Shown: positions 20,406-30,386 of the stretch, piece after piece
Layout: each line of letters starts with the position of its first letter
Position numbering within the stretch: the stretch's first letter is position 1
Assembly (NCBI GenBank): GCA_947471745.1
Contig: CANJKZ010000971.1
Span: forward strand, 1,918,001-1,982,000
Source of the DNA: Closterium sp. Naga37s-1
Taxonomy: Eukaryota > Streptophyta > Zygnematophyceae > Desmidiales > Closteriaceae
DNA: 64,000 bases
Direction of reading: 5' to 3'
The notes under the pieces: model-generated
Databases searched by the model: none
Seen by the model: the letters and a program-made list of their open reading frames with translations, nothing else
Told to the model about the DNA's origin: nothing
Program-made: the position numbers and the translations under genes

Positions 20406-22710
20406 ATGCCTTCAGATAAATGGTTTGACCCACCAGTCAAGAATCAGGTGAAGCCAAGGTCTATCATATCATATCATATGCCTGTATCTTGACATGCACA
20501 TTTGATGGGTTTCACGTATTTATCTTATTCTCCACGTTGTCCAAACAACACGCTCCGTCTTGATTCCGCTTCTCATTAAACAGCATCGTTCAATGTCATA
20601 ACTTCTAACTTTACCCCCTCAACGCTTTACTGTGCCTTTCAATCCCTCCCTCAGGCCATGCGTTTTGGTAGTCTTCCCCCTATTGCCATGCACCTGACCC
20701 AGCTTATCTGGGCTGCTGCTTCTGAGCGAGCTCTAGTCCCCGCTGCTGCCGATGCTGCTGCCGATGCTGCTGCTGGTTCGAGTCGAACAACTCATGCTGC
20801 TACTGCCGCAGTGGCTGATCATACCACCACCACTGCTGATGCAGTTGCAGCAGGTTTCAGAGCTGCTGCAGTGGGTAATCTGGCTCATGCTCGCTGGTGT
20901 AACGGAGATGCTACTAAAGGGGATGGAGTGGTTGCTGTTAGGGGAATGGATGGTACGTGTGACGTGATGAACGAGGAGAGGGACGGAGGTTGGGGCGATG
21001 GTGCTGCTGGGAGTGGGAGGGGACTGCTTAAGAGGAGTGGAGGAAAAGGGGATGGCGAGGGGAGTGAGAGCGATTTGGTTTTAAAACGTAGTGGTGATCG
21101 AGAGGAGGGAGCAAGGGAGGATGGGGAAGAGCACGGGAAGAGTGGATGTTGTCGGAAAAGGCGGAAGAAAGGAAAGCAGCAGGGAGACTTGGGGAATGAG
21201 TCGAAAAGGGAAGATGGGAGAGGTGTGAAAGGGCAAGAGGGGAAAGGAGTGCAGGAGGTGACTGGTGTGGAGGACGTGAATGATGAGTTCTTTCAGGCTG
21301 TTGGAGGCGAACCTGAAAAGGCTGGTACTGACGCGGAATCTGGAAATAAGCTATTGCAGGCGGGTGGACCTGAAGCTGACGAAGCTGAGCAGTTGCGGGT
21401 GCAGCCGCTGACTCGGTGCGTGCTGCAGCGAGAGCCCCTGTTCGACCAGATGATTGCCAACTGGTACAGCGGAGACCAGGTGAGTCTCTACTCTTGATTT
21501 GACCATGCCTCTCCCATCCCATGCTCCCATACATCCATTCACCCATTCACCCATTCACTCACCCACCCATTCACGGCGTGTGCTGCAGCAAGAGTCCCTG
21601 TTCGACCAGTTGATTGCCAACTGGTACAGCGGAGATGAGGTGAGACTTTGCTCTCGACTCGACCATGCCTCCCATCCGCCCATCCATCCATATCCCCACC
21701 AACCCACCCACCCATTCACGGCGTGTGCTGCAGCGAGAGTCCCTGTTTGACGAGATGATCGCCAACTGGTACCGCGGAGATGACGTGAGGCTTTGCTCTT
21801 TGCATCCTTCCACCCGCCCGTCCTCCCATCCTCTTATCCAGCCACTCACCGATCCACCGATCCGCCCGTCTACTCTTTTGTCTTTCCATTGTCTCATCAC
21901 ACTGGCCTTGATGGCTGCTCTTCTATCCACAGATCCTTCCGTATCCCCATGCCCTCCCCTCCCATGCCCTCCCCTGCCATGCCCTCACCTATCCCCATGT
22001 CCCTATTTGTATGTCCTCCTTATCCACATGTCCACTTTCCCTATGTCCTCCACTATCTAGGCATGCACCCATGCATCCACCCACATGTTGCTGATGTGGC
22101 ATGTATTCACCCATTCACCCCTCCCATTGCTGACGTGGCACAGGGTATCAAGCCGCATGTGGACTTGCTGCGGTTTGACGATGGCATCGCCATCCTCTCC
22201 CTCCTCTCGCCCTGCGTTATGACCCTTGCTCCCGCTCCCCCCACCACCACCAGTGCCACCCGCACCACCATTGCCACCCCTACCGCCACCGCCGCCACCA
22301 ATGCTAGCCCTCCTCCCTCTGCCCCTCATGAATTCCCTGTTGAACCACCACCCTCATCTTATGGAGATATGCGCTCTCCTGATGCTGCAGCTGCACCATC
22401 AACTGCTGCTAGAAACAACCAAGGAGGAGCAAGGCTCGGTAATCATTCTTCACCAAGCCATTCTCCTTCTCCTTGTATTTCTCCCCCGCCACCTCGTAAT
22501 TTCCTGCCTCACTCACACCCCCCTTATGATCTTGGCTTTTCCCTCCCGGTGCTCCTTGCTCCGGGGGATCTGCTGCTGCTTTCAGGCCCTGCTAGGTATA
22601 GTTGGACTCATGGAATTATCAGAGATGACGAGCACCAGCAATGGGAGGGGAAGCAAGTGCCTAGGCAAGAAAGAATCTCTCTTACACTGCGCAAGTTGCT
22701 TGCGCATTAG
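20406..22710 (+). CDS. AlkB-like 2-oxoglutarate/Fe(II) dioxygenase
   Basis: Probable nucleic-acid or protein demethylase-type oxygenase of the plant AlkB-like group (resembling Arabidopsis At4g02485). Exons: 20406-20447 (MPSDKWFDPPVKNQ), 20655-21479 (AMRFGSLPPIAMHL; REPLFDQMIANWYSGDQ), 22144-22710 (GIKPHVDLLRFDDGIAILSL; LLLLSGPARYSWTHGI; ERISLTLRKLL, stop). Joined phases are 0 and give 477 aa. Iron ligands HVD and the His of WTHGI, and the 2-oxoglutarate Arg of SLTLRK, are all present. Exon 2 holds an uninterrupted insertion of about 230 residues, Ala/Thr-rich then Gly/Lys/Glu-rich, between the N-terminal strand and REPLFDQ; another low-complexity stretch follows SPCVMTLAP. The start Met is uncertain; further exons could lie upstream. 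Confidence 0.8.
21427..21786 (+). repeat. Triplicated exon (AlkB-like gene)
   Basis: REPLFDQMIANWYSGDQ is encoded three times: about 21429-21479, 21588-21640 (QESLFDQLIANWYSGDE) and 21735-21786 (RESLFDEMIANWYRGDD). Each follows GTGTGCTGCAG or similar and ends at a GTGAG donor, so splicing one, two or all would keep frame. Intervening introns are CATTCACCCA-type repeats. Confidence 0.9.
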
Positions 22711-22984
22711 AATTAACTTAGGGGTGTGTGTTTCAGAGTTTGACAATTAAGAAACATGGTTGAGTTTCACGGGACAGATGAGTTCTAGATCGCATCTCAA
22801 TCTCTCAATCTTCAAACGCGTATACTGTTGATGAAGCAAACGGACATTCACCGCCACACAGTTTAGTAGATTCCCTCTCTAACGCGGTTACCGCGCCAAG
22901 CGATACAAGGCTAGCTTGAAGCCTAGCTCGGCTTCATCATCTTACTCCCAGTCTTGCGTCGTGATTCCTCCTTTAGCCGGCACG

Positions 22985-23320
22985 AGTTTGCCTCCTGGAT
23001 TTGCGATAATGTGCTGTTAGCGAACGCATGGGGCGACGATTTCGGTAACGGAGGCATGAGGCCACGACCAGTGTTTTCGCTGCAGCATTTCGTGCTTCAG
23101 GCGAAAGGGAGGGCCCTTTACCGGGATGCTTTCAGGACGGCACGACTCGCGCCGCCAGAATCGCGAGGTGCGTTGCTCCAGACACTGCCGTAGTGCTCGC
23201 AGCATATACCTCTGGATTTGCGTTCGTGCTTCCAGGCGAAAGCGAATGTCCTCAGAGGCTCTACCCCAGATGCTCCCAAGACGGCGAGAATCGCACCTCG
23301 GAAATTCCGAGGTGCATTGT
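22985..23320 (+). repeat. Diverged duplicate of LYRM2 exon 1
   Basis: The stretch from CTGGATTTGCG (22995) to the exon 1 donor recurs, strongly diverged, at about 23209-23320 (CTTCCAGGCGAAAGCGAATG; GAGGTGCATTG). The LYR motif is not kept in the second copy, which lies in the intron. Confidence 0.65.
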
Positions 23321-23722
23321 TGTTCCAAAGAGCCATGCTGCTTGCTCTAGGCAGACGTGTTCCTTGCTCCACCAGACACACTCCTTGCTCTACACAGCCA
23401 TGCTCTACACAGCCATGCTCTACACAGCCATGCTCCTTGCTCCAGACAGGCGCGGCATGCTTTAATTACTGGTAGATAAGAGGCACTATGTGCTTGCCTG
23501 CTCCACGTTATTTCACCTTTTCTCTCCTCAAAAAGAGCATCCGTCCCTTATGTTTGTTTGGCCGTTCTTTGGCTCCAAGCAGCTGATCTGCAGAAGATGA
23601 TTCGAGAGGAAGCAGAGAAGCATGCAGGGGAGAGCGACATCAGCAAGATACGGTTCTACATGAGCGAGGGCATGCAGCGGTTGAAGGAGCTCAAGAGTAT
23701 GCTCGATAATCAAGGGCGGTGA
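23056..23722 (+). CDS. LYRM2: LYRM2-type mitochondrial LYR-motif protein
   Basis: Small matrix protein of the LYR family, which binds acyl-ACP and helps respiratory-complex or Fe-S assembly; LYRM2 is linked to complex I in animals. Exon 1, 23056-23167, encodes MRPRPVFSLQHFVLQ and the LYR motif RALYRDAFR, ending TCGCGAG before GTGCGT. Exon 2, 23583-23722, follows a CAAGCAG acceptor and encodes ADLQKMIREEAEKH, SDISKIRFYMSEG, MQRLKELKSML, stop. The phase-1 junction makes PESR-ADLQ. Total is 83 aa, close to human LYRM2 (88 aa), with the same order of LKQFV-, LYR-, REEF- and LKEL-like blocks. An in-frame ATG at 22954 is the alternative start; I chose 23056 because family members begin just before the SLQHF block. 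Confidence 0.75.
23293..23315. repeat. 23-bp perfect inverted repeat in LYRM2 intron
   Basis: GCACCTCGGAA and TTCCGAGGTGC flank a single A. It lies at the end of the diverged exon copy where the real exon has only GCGAGGTGC, so it looks inserted at the duplication edge. Confidence 0.85.
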
Positions 23723-24256
23723 GCTGGTTCAAACTCACCAGCGATTGTTATACGGGCTCACCAGATGGTTGCTCATTGCAGGGAGGGTGTTACCTAGGCA
23801 AGAACCAGGCGCTGGAGCATGGCTGCTGAGATTAGGAGATTGGAAGTCTGACAAACTATGGATTCCATCTAGCACTCCACTGTCTCCGTAGCTCAGCTGA
23901 CTGTAACCATGGCACCACACAAGCTGTAGGGAATAGCTGTAGGGAATGTTTGCAGTGTTGGGGATGTTCGTGAGCAGGAGGGCAGTAGGCTTCACTAGGA
24001 CATCCACATGGGAGATGACTGTAGGTTTTGAGAGTTTATTGCGGAGATGAGGAATTCTTGTTCTTCAACACTCGAATAATGCTCGATCTAGTTTTTGGCA
24101 GTCAAACTGAGGGCCCATTGAGTGCTTATCAGGTTTTTAATGAAACATTTTATGTTAGCACAGTTTATCCCCTTATAACAGCTGTCCACACCAACTGTAT
24201 AAGCTGGGTTTCGATCAGATTTTCAGCGACAGATAGCTGAACGAAAGTCGTCATGG
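23723..24256. other. Intergenic region, nothing recognised
   Basis: 3' flank of LYRM2 up to the retroelement target site. No gene or RNA was recognised. Confidence 0.6.
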
Positions 24257-24261
24257 CACGG

Positions 24262-24611
24262 TGTAAGGAAAATTCCTTTTCCTTACTTCGCGTCCCTGCT
24301 CAGCGCGTACACCACTGTTCCCGCCAACCGCACCCAACAGTGATCCGTTACCACTCGCGACACTCGCCTCGACACTATTCCCGCCACTGTTCACGACGCG
24401 ACCCAACCTCACGGTTCGGTTGGTAACCCGCGCTCCGGACCTCCGCCTCGACAATTCCCAACCTCGGCGCCAGGCCCGTCGCGCATCCATTTTCCACGCA
24501 TAACCGTTACCACTGTAGTTTCGCTATATATTCTTCGCTCATGCCTTCGCTCATTGTACTTTTGCTTCGATAGTGCAATTCTCGCTCGTTCACTCAATTG
24601 CACTCGTAACA
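24262..24611 (+). repeat. 5' LTR
   Basis: 350 bp, begins TGTAAGG and ends GTAACA; nearly identical to 29476-29826. CGCTATATATTC near its 3' half could be the TATA element. Confidence 0.97.
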
Positions 24612-24628
24612 CTTGGTATTCAGAGCCT
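24612..24628 (+). other. Primer-binding site, initiator-Met type
   Basis: TTGGTATTCAGAGCC right after the 5' LTR resembles the common plant iMet primer site TGGTATCAGAGC with one extra base. Confidence 0.75.
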
Positions 24629-27600
24629 ACGATCTCTTCTCGGACCGCACCCACACCTTCGCTTCCCCACTATCTCAAAATTTTGGGGGGGGGTAGACGT
24701 CTCTCAGCGACACAGCACCGCCGCTCGTAGTGCTCTCTCGTAAGCACGCACGGCCACGACTGAGGCTCTCGCTGAGCTCGCCCGACACCCCCGCCATGGC
24801 CGAAATCACGCTCGCCACATTGACGCAGGAGCAGCTCGACCGTCTGGTGCGCCAACTCGAGGATTCGGCGCTCGAAATTGCGACGCTCACAGCGGAACGT
24901 GACTCCGCGCGTCAGCAATCAACGGTGAACACTCCAGCAGCACCACACGCACTGCACAATCGGACGAGCCAATCGTCATCTCGTCCGGTACACCCACACA
25001 ACACGACAGCGTGGGACAGCGCTCAAGTGCAGCCAGTGATAGCGCCGCCCAACCAATGCCTGGCATGGGAGGGAACAGGGTCGCGCCAAGCCCGCGGGAG
25101 CCTCGCGAAGTCCGTCGGCACGTGGAGTTCGCGGCGACAAGTGGCGAACAAGCCATTATGGCACCAATGCCACTCAAGCCGCAACGCCCGCCCTGTTTCG
25201 ACCCGAGCCAGCGTGGAGGTCCGACGGTTCAATCGTGGGTCTTCACGATGAACGTCTTCTTCGACGCGAATTACGTCGAGTCGGACGCAGCGAAGATTCG
25301 GTATGCTGTTTCGCTGCTAAGGGGCCCCGCCATGGACTGGTGGCGAGTCATCGTGACGTCGCCACGCGCCTACGAGCCACCGTCGCAAGAGGAAGGGCCC
25401 ACGGGTCCAGCTGTCACCTGGAGTTCGTTCTGCGAGACCGCCCAATACAGCACGTGTGATGCGTGGTGCGCAGGGCTTCGGGCGCGTTTCGAGCCGATCG
25501 CGGCTTCTATTTCGGCGCGTCAGAGATTGCGCACTTGGCGGCAGCTCGGGTCGGTTCAAGATTACACGAGCGGTTTTCTCGCACTTTGCGAACAAGTCGG
25601 CTACATGCACGAAGCGGAGCGGGTGGACCGTTACGTCGGAGGGCTGAAGCCGGACATCTCGCACGAGATCATGCTACGCGGGCTCTCGAACTTCGACGAG
25701 ATTCTCGCGCTCGCTGAGAAAATCGACATCCTACGCCGACCGAGACCGGGGTCCTACTACGGACATCGTCCTCGGGGACCGATCGAGCACGCCACTGTAC
25801 ACGCTGTTGCGACGAATGCAGCTGCCGCGCTGTTTAAGGGGCGCTGCTTTTCTTGCAACAGGCCGCCATCGCAAGAGCGAATGCCCAGAGGAGCTGAGGC
25901 GCCGCGGAGCAGAGCAGGGGAGGGAGTCTCAGAGGCAGGGAAACGCCAGCAGTCAGTAGAAGTCGGGCCAACTACTGACGAGACTGCCTGCTCGCCCAAC
26001 CACACCGACCCTCACCGAGTCACAGTACCGATTCACGCCATCGATCGGGCTCGGATGAATAAGGAGGGTACAGCGACGGATTGCCCAGTACTGATCCACG
26101 GGAAAATACAGGGAGCAGCAGTGAAGATTTTTATCGACGGAGGAGCAAGCCACAGTTTAGTTAATACCGCAACTGCACGGAAACTGCAACTGACACTTAG
26201 TCGGTGCTTACCAGAGATCGACGCACGCTTAGTAGATGGCACGCCGCTGGCCATACGGGAGAAGGTGAAAAGAGTAAAAGTTCGCTGCGGGGGAAACTTC
26301 GGCTTTACACAGGAAATGCTCGCGACGACATCGGATGGGCACGACATTTTACTGGGGCGTGATTGGCTGCGACGCTACAACCCGCGAATCGACTGGACGA
26401 CGGGTAGCTGCACTGTGCGAAATAGCGGTAACTGGGTCGCGCTACCTCGCTGGCAGTCGCCCGAGTCTTCAACGGTCCACGTCAACGCCATCACGATGAA
26501 ACGGGCTGTCGCCGCTGGAGCTGACGTGTACGCAGTGGATATAGCATTGGTAGGAGCAGCAGAGCAGCCGAGCGATTTTCAGAAACTGTTGGCAGCAGTA
26601 CCGCCCGACCTACAGGAACTATTGAAACGGTACCCGGGGATTTTCCCGGACGACTTACCGGAGGGACTGCCACCTCAGCGAGCACACGACCACCGCATAG
26701 AGCTAGAACCAGGGGCACAGCCAACCGTACAGCGACAGTTCAGACTGACACAGCCCGAGCTCGATGAGCTGAGGAAGCAGTTAGACTACCTGTTAGAGAA
26801 GAAATTCATCCGACCGAGCTCGTCACCGTTCGCCGCACCGATACTGTTCACACCGAAGAAGGACGGAGGGTTTCGCATGTGCATCGATTACCGAGCACTG
26901 AACAGGGTAACAGTCAAATCGCGATACTCCATTCCCCGCGCCGACGAACTGATCGACCAACTGCGAACAGCACGGGTTTTTTTCGAAAATAGATTTACGG
27001 GGGGGTTACCATCAGATTCGGGTCGAACCATCGGACTGCGCCAAGACAGCATTTAGGACTAGGTACGGGTCATTCGAATACACCGTGATGCCATTTGGGC
27101 TGACAAACGCACCGGCGACATTTCAGATGACCATGAACGAAGCATTTAGGCCACTCTTAGATAAATGCGTGATAGTTTACCTCGACGACATCCTCGTCTA
27201 TAGCAGGGATAAGCAGCAGCACTTAGCAGATCTGGAAGCGGTTTTTAAGGTTTTAGACGAGCATCGCCTACTGACCAAGGGTTCCAAGTGCGAGTTCTTC
27301 CAGGATAGGTTAGAATTTTTGGGGCACGTCATTTCGGAGGCTGGGGTTGAAATCGACCCAAAGAAGCTGGACACGGTCAAAGCGTGGCACCCCCCGACGA
27401 ACATCACGGAACTGCAGAGTTTTTTAGGGTTCGTTAATTATGTCCGTCGGTTCGTCCCCGACATGGCACAGTTGACTGCCCCGCTGACGGATTTACTGCG
27501 CAAGGGGGTCGCGTTTACGTGGGGGGAGAAAGAGCATGCTGCCTTCTCTGCCCTGAAAAATGTTCTCTGTTCACCGCCCGTCCTGCGCATCGCCGACCCA

Positions 27601-29461
27601 CACCGCCCCTTCGAAGTTGTTACAGACGCAAGCGACATCGCCATTGGAGCCGTACTGCTACAGGATTTCGGCAATGGCCTACAGCCCATCGCATACGAGT
27701 CACGGAAACTGCATCCGCCCGAGAAAAACTACCCGATACACGACCGCGAAATGCTCGCGATCGTGCATGCGTTCAAAGTGTGGCGCTGTTACTTGACCGG
27801 CGCAGACGTGACAGTACGGACAGATCACCGATCACTACAGTACCTCCGCGCACAGCCCCACCTCAACCCACGACAGATCCGCTGGCTCGATTTCCTCGAG
27901 TCGAATTTCCACTACACGGTCACCTACAAAAAAGGAGCATCCAACATCGCTGACGCACTGACCCGCCCCACTGCCCAAATCCACGCGATACTACTCGCCC
28001 AGACCAGCCCGCTACTAACAGGACTATTTACCCACGGGTATCAAACGGACCCATTCTTCACAGGAGGAAATTCGCAGCAGTTTGCAGCAGCCAAGGGAGT
28101 CTATTACGTAAAAGCCGGGACCGACCGCATCTGGGTACCAGGGTACACACTGCTACGGGAATTACTGTTATAGGAGGCACACGACGGAGTTACCTCGGGA
28201 CATTTCGGGGTAGAGAAAACACGGCAGCAGCTGCAGCGGTATTATTACTGGCCCGAAATGTTGACCGACGTGCAACGACACGTGGCATCGTGTCCCACTT
28301 GCCAGATCATGAAGTCATCACGGAAGCGGCCGGCGGGACAGTTGCAGCCGATACCACCCCCAGAGCGTGCTTGGCAGCAGGTGACGATGGACTTCGTCAC
28401 GGGGTTACCGGCCGGAGCGAGTGGGAATGACGCGATCCTGGTCGTCGTCGATCGACTGACGAAAATGGCACACTTCGCAGCTTGTAAGAAATCGATCACA
28501 GCCAAAGAAACAGCCCGCCTCTTCATCTCTACCGTCGTACGCCTGCACGGGATACTAGCATCAATCATCAGCGACAGGGACACGAAATTCACCAGCAACT
28601 TCTGGCGGAACCTGTGGCAGCAGTTCGGCACGCGACTACAGTTCAGTTCATCATACCACCCCGAAACCGACGGACAGACAGAACGGACAAATCAGACCAT
28701 AAAACAGCTCATCCGGGCCACGTGCGACGACCCGAACACGTGGGAACAGCAACTGCCACTTATCGAGTTCGCATACAACAACTCCCCATCCGCCACGACC
28801 CAACAGTCACCGTTTTACCTGAACTACGGACAAGACCCAACGGTACCCATGACCCCGAATCCCGACAATCCAGTTCCACGCGCACAACAGTTCGCCGAAA
28901 TTTTGCAAGCAGCACGGACCAGGGCAGCAGACGCAATTAAAAAAGCTAACGTCATCGCTAAACGCAACGCCGACCGTCACCGCCGACCAGTCACTTACCA
29001 GCCAGACGACCTCGTACTACTCGACACTCAAAACCTCCGCCTGCCCATTACCCCAAAACTCCGCCCCTGATATTGCGGGCCGTTTCGCATAAGCCACATG
29101 ATCACACCCGTCACTGCCCATCTCCTCCTCCCTGCTGACTGGTACGTCAGCCCGTCATTCCACGTCAGCCTGCTCCGCCCATATGTGCCATCCACCAGTC
29201 AACTGCCCCGCAACCGCCCCGCCAGCATGACCAGACCCCCGACTGAACCGATCATCACGCCTGAGAAAATCCTAAGCCATCGAGTACGTGACCCACAGGG
29301 AGCTCGCCGCATCGATTTCCTGATACGGTGGAAGGACCGCACGCCCACCGAAGACAACTGGGTCCCCCTGGATAGAATTGAGAATCACCCTCTCCTCACT
29401 GAGTACCTGCGAAGCCGAAACTTCCGAGATGTACACGCGCTCTCGTAAGAGGGGCCTCCTT

Positions 29462-29475
29462 GGGGAGGGGGGTAG
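29462..29475 (+). other. Polypurine tract of the retroelement
   Basis: GGGGAGGGGGGTAG directly before the 3' LTR, the usual plus-strand primer position. Confidence 0.85.
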
Positions 29476-29826
29476 TGTAAGGAAAATTCCTTTTCCTTAC
29501 TTCGCGTCCCTGCTCAGCGCGTACACCACTGTTCCCGCCAACCGCACCCAACAGTGATCCGTTACCACTCGCGACACTCGCCTCGACACTATTCCCGCCA
29601 CTGTTCACGACGCGACCCAACCTCACGGTTCGGTTGGTAACCCGCGCTCCGGACCTCCGCCTCGACAATTCCCAACCTCGGCGCCAGGCCCATCGCGCAC
29701 CCCATTTTCCACGCATAACCGTTACCACTGTAGTTTCGCTATATATTCTTCGCTCATGCCTTCGCTCATTGTACTTTTGCTTCGATAGTGCAATTCTCGC
29801 TCGTTCACTCAATTGCACTCGTAACA
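29476..29826 (+). repeat. 3' LTR
   Basis: 351 bp copy of 24262-24611; followed by CACGG (29827-29831), matching CACGG before the 5' LTR (24257-24261). Confidence 0.97.
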
Positions 29827-29831
29827 CACGG

Positions 29832-30386
29832 CATGAGTCGTTCGTACACTGCCCGACAAGTGTTCAGTTCAGTCTTGATCTCTGATCTTGTAGTAACAAT
29901 CTCGTCATTTGCGAAAACGTCTCGCGGAGGGTCGGCTGAACACACAACTGACATGAATCTGTACGTGAGATGAGAATTCACCTTGCGGCCTCGGGAACGT
30001 ATGGCGTGTTCTGCTGTTACGTACACCCTCGTCTAGGCAGCCCAGTCTCTGGTGTGCGGAATTCCGCTTGGCTGCTGATATGAGCTCCATGGTCTATCTA
30101 TGGCCGTTCAGCTGCTGGTTAGCTCATGCGTGCTCTCCGGCTGATCATCTCTTGTGATCGCTCCAAACAAGCGTGTTTCGAAGCATCCAGCTGCTTCTCT
30201 TTAACCACTTTGTTGAACGATTACAGTTCACTTATCGCTGCGGCAGTGGTTCGTCAGGTTACTTAGTGTCGCTCATTTTCACTCCGTCCAACCGTTGCTG
30301 TGTCCGTCGCGATTAAAGTGGCAACCACTGTGACTATCGCAAATCTTGTGACTGTTGCGATCATTGCGATTAGTCAGTAGGTTCCC
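29832..30386. other. Intergenic region upstream of DRP2
   Basis: Between the retroelement and the DRP2 ATG. It must hold the DRP2 promoter and 5' UTR; no clear TATA box was found. Confidence 0.6.

Larger units (their letters stand above)
24257..29831 (+). mobile_element. Ty3/Gypsy LTR retrotransposon, chromovirus clade, broken
   Basis: Fossil LTR element including its CACGG target duplication at both ends. Parts in order: 5' LTR, primer-binding site, gag (about 24.8-25.9 kb, capsid-like with a degenerate zinc knuckle), protease (about 26.1-26.4 kb, [10 protein letters not shown]), reverse transcriptase (about 26.6-27.4 kb, YLDDILVYS), RNase H (about 27.5-28.0 kb), integrase (about 28.2-29.0 kb), chromodomain (about 29.2-29.43 kb, FLIRWKDRTPTEDNWVP), polypurine tract, 3' LTR. 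The domain order pro-RT-RH-IN and the terminal chromodomain identify a chromovirus. The coding region is broken, by about four or five lesions. The two LTRs differ at only about three positions in 350 bp, so the insertion is young. Confidence 0.98.
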
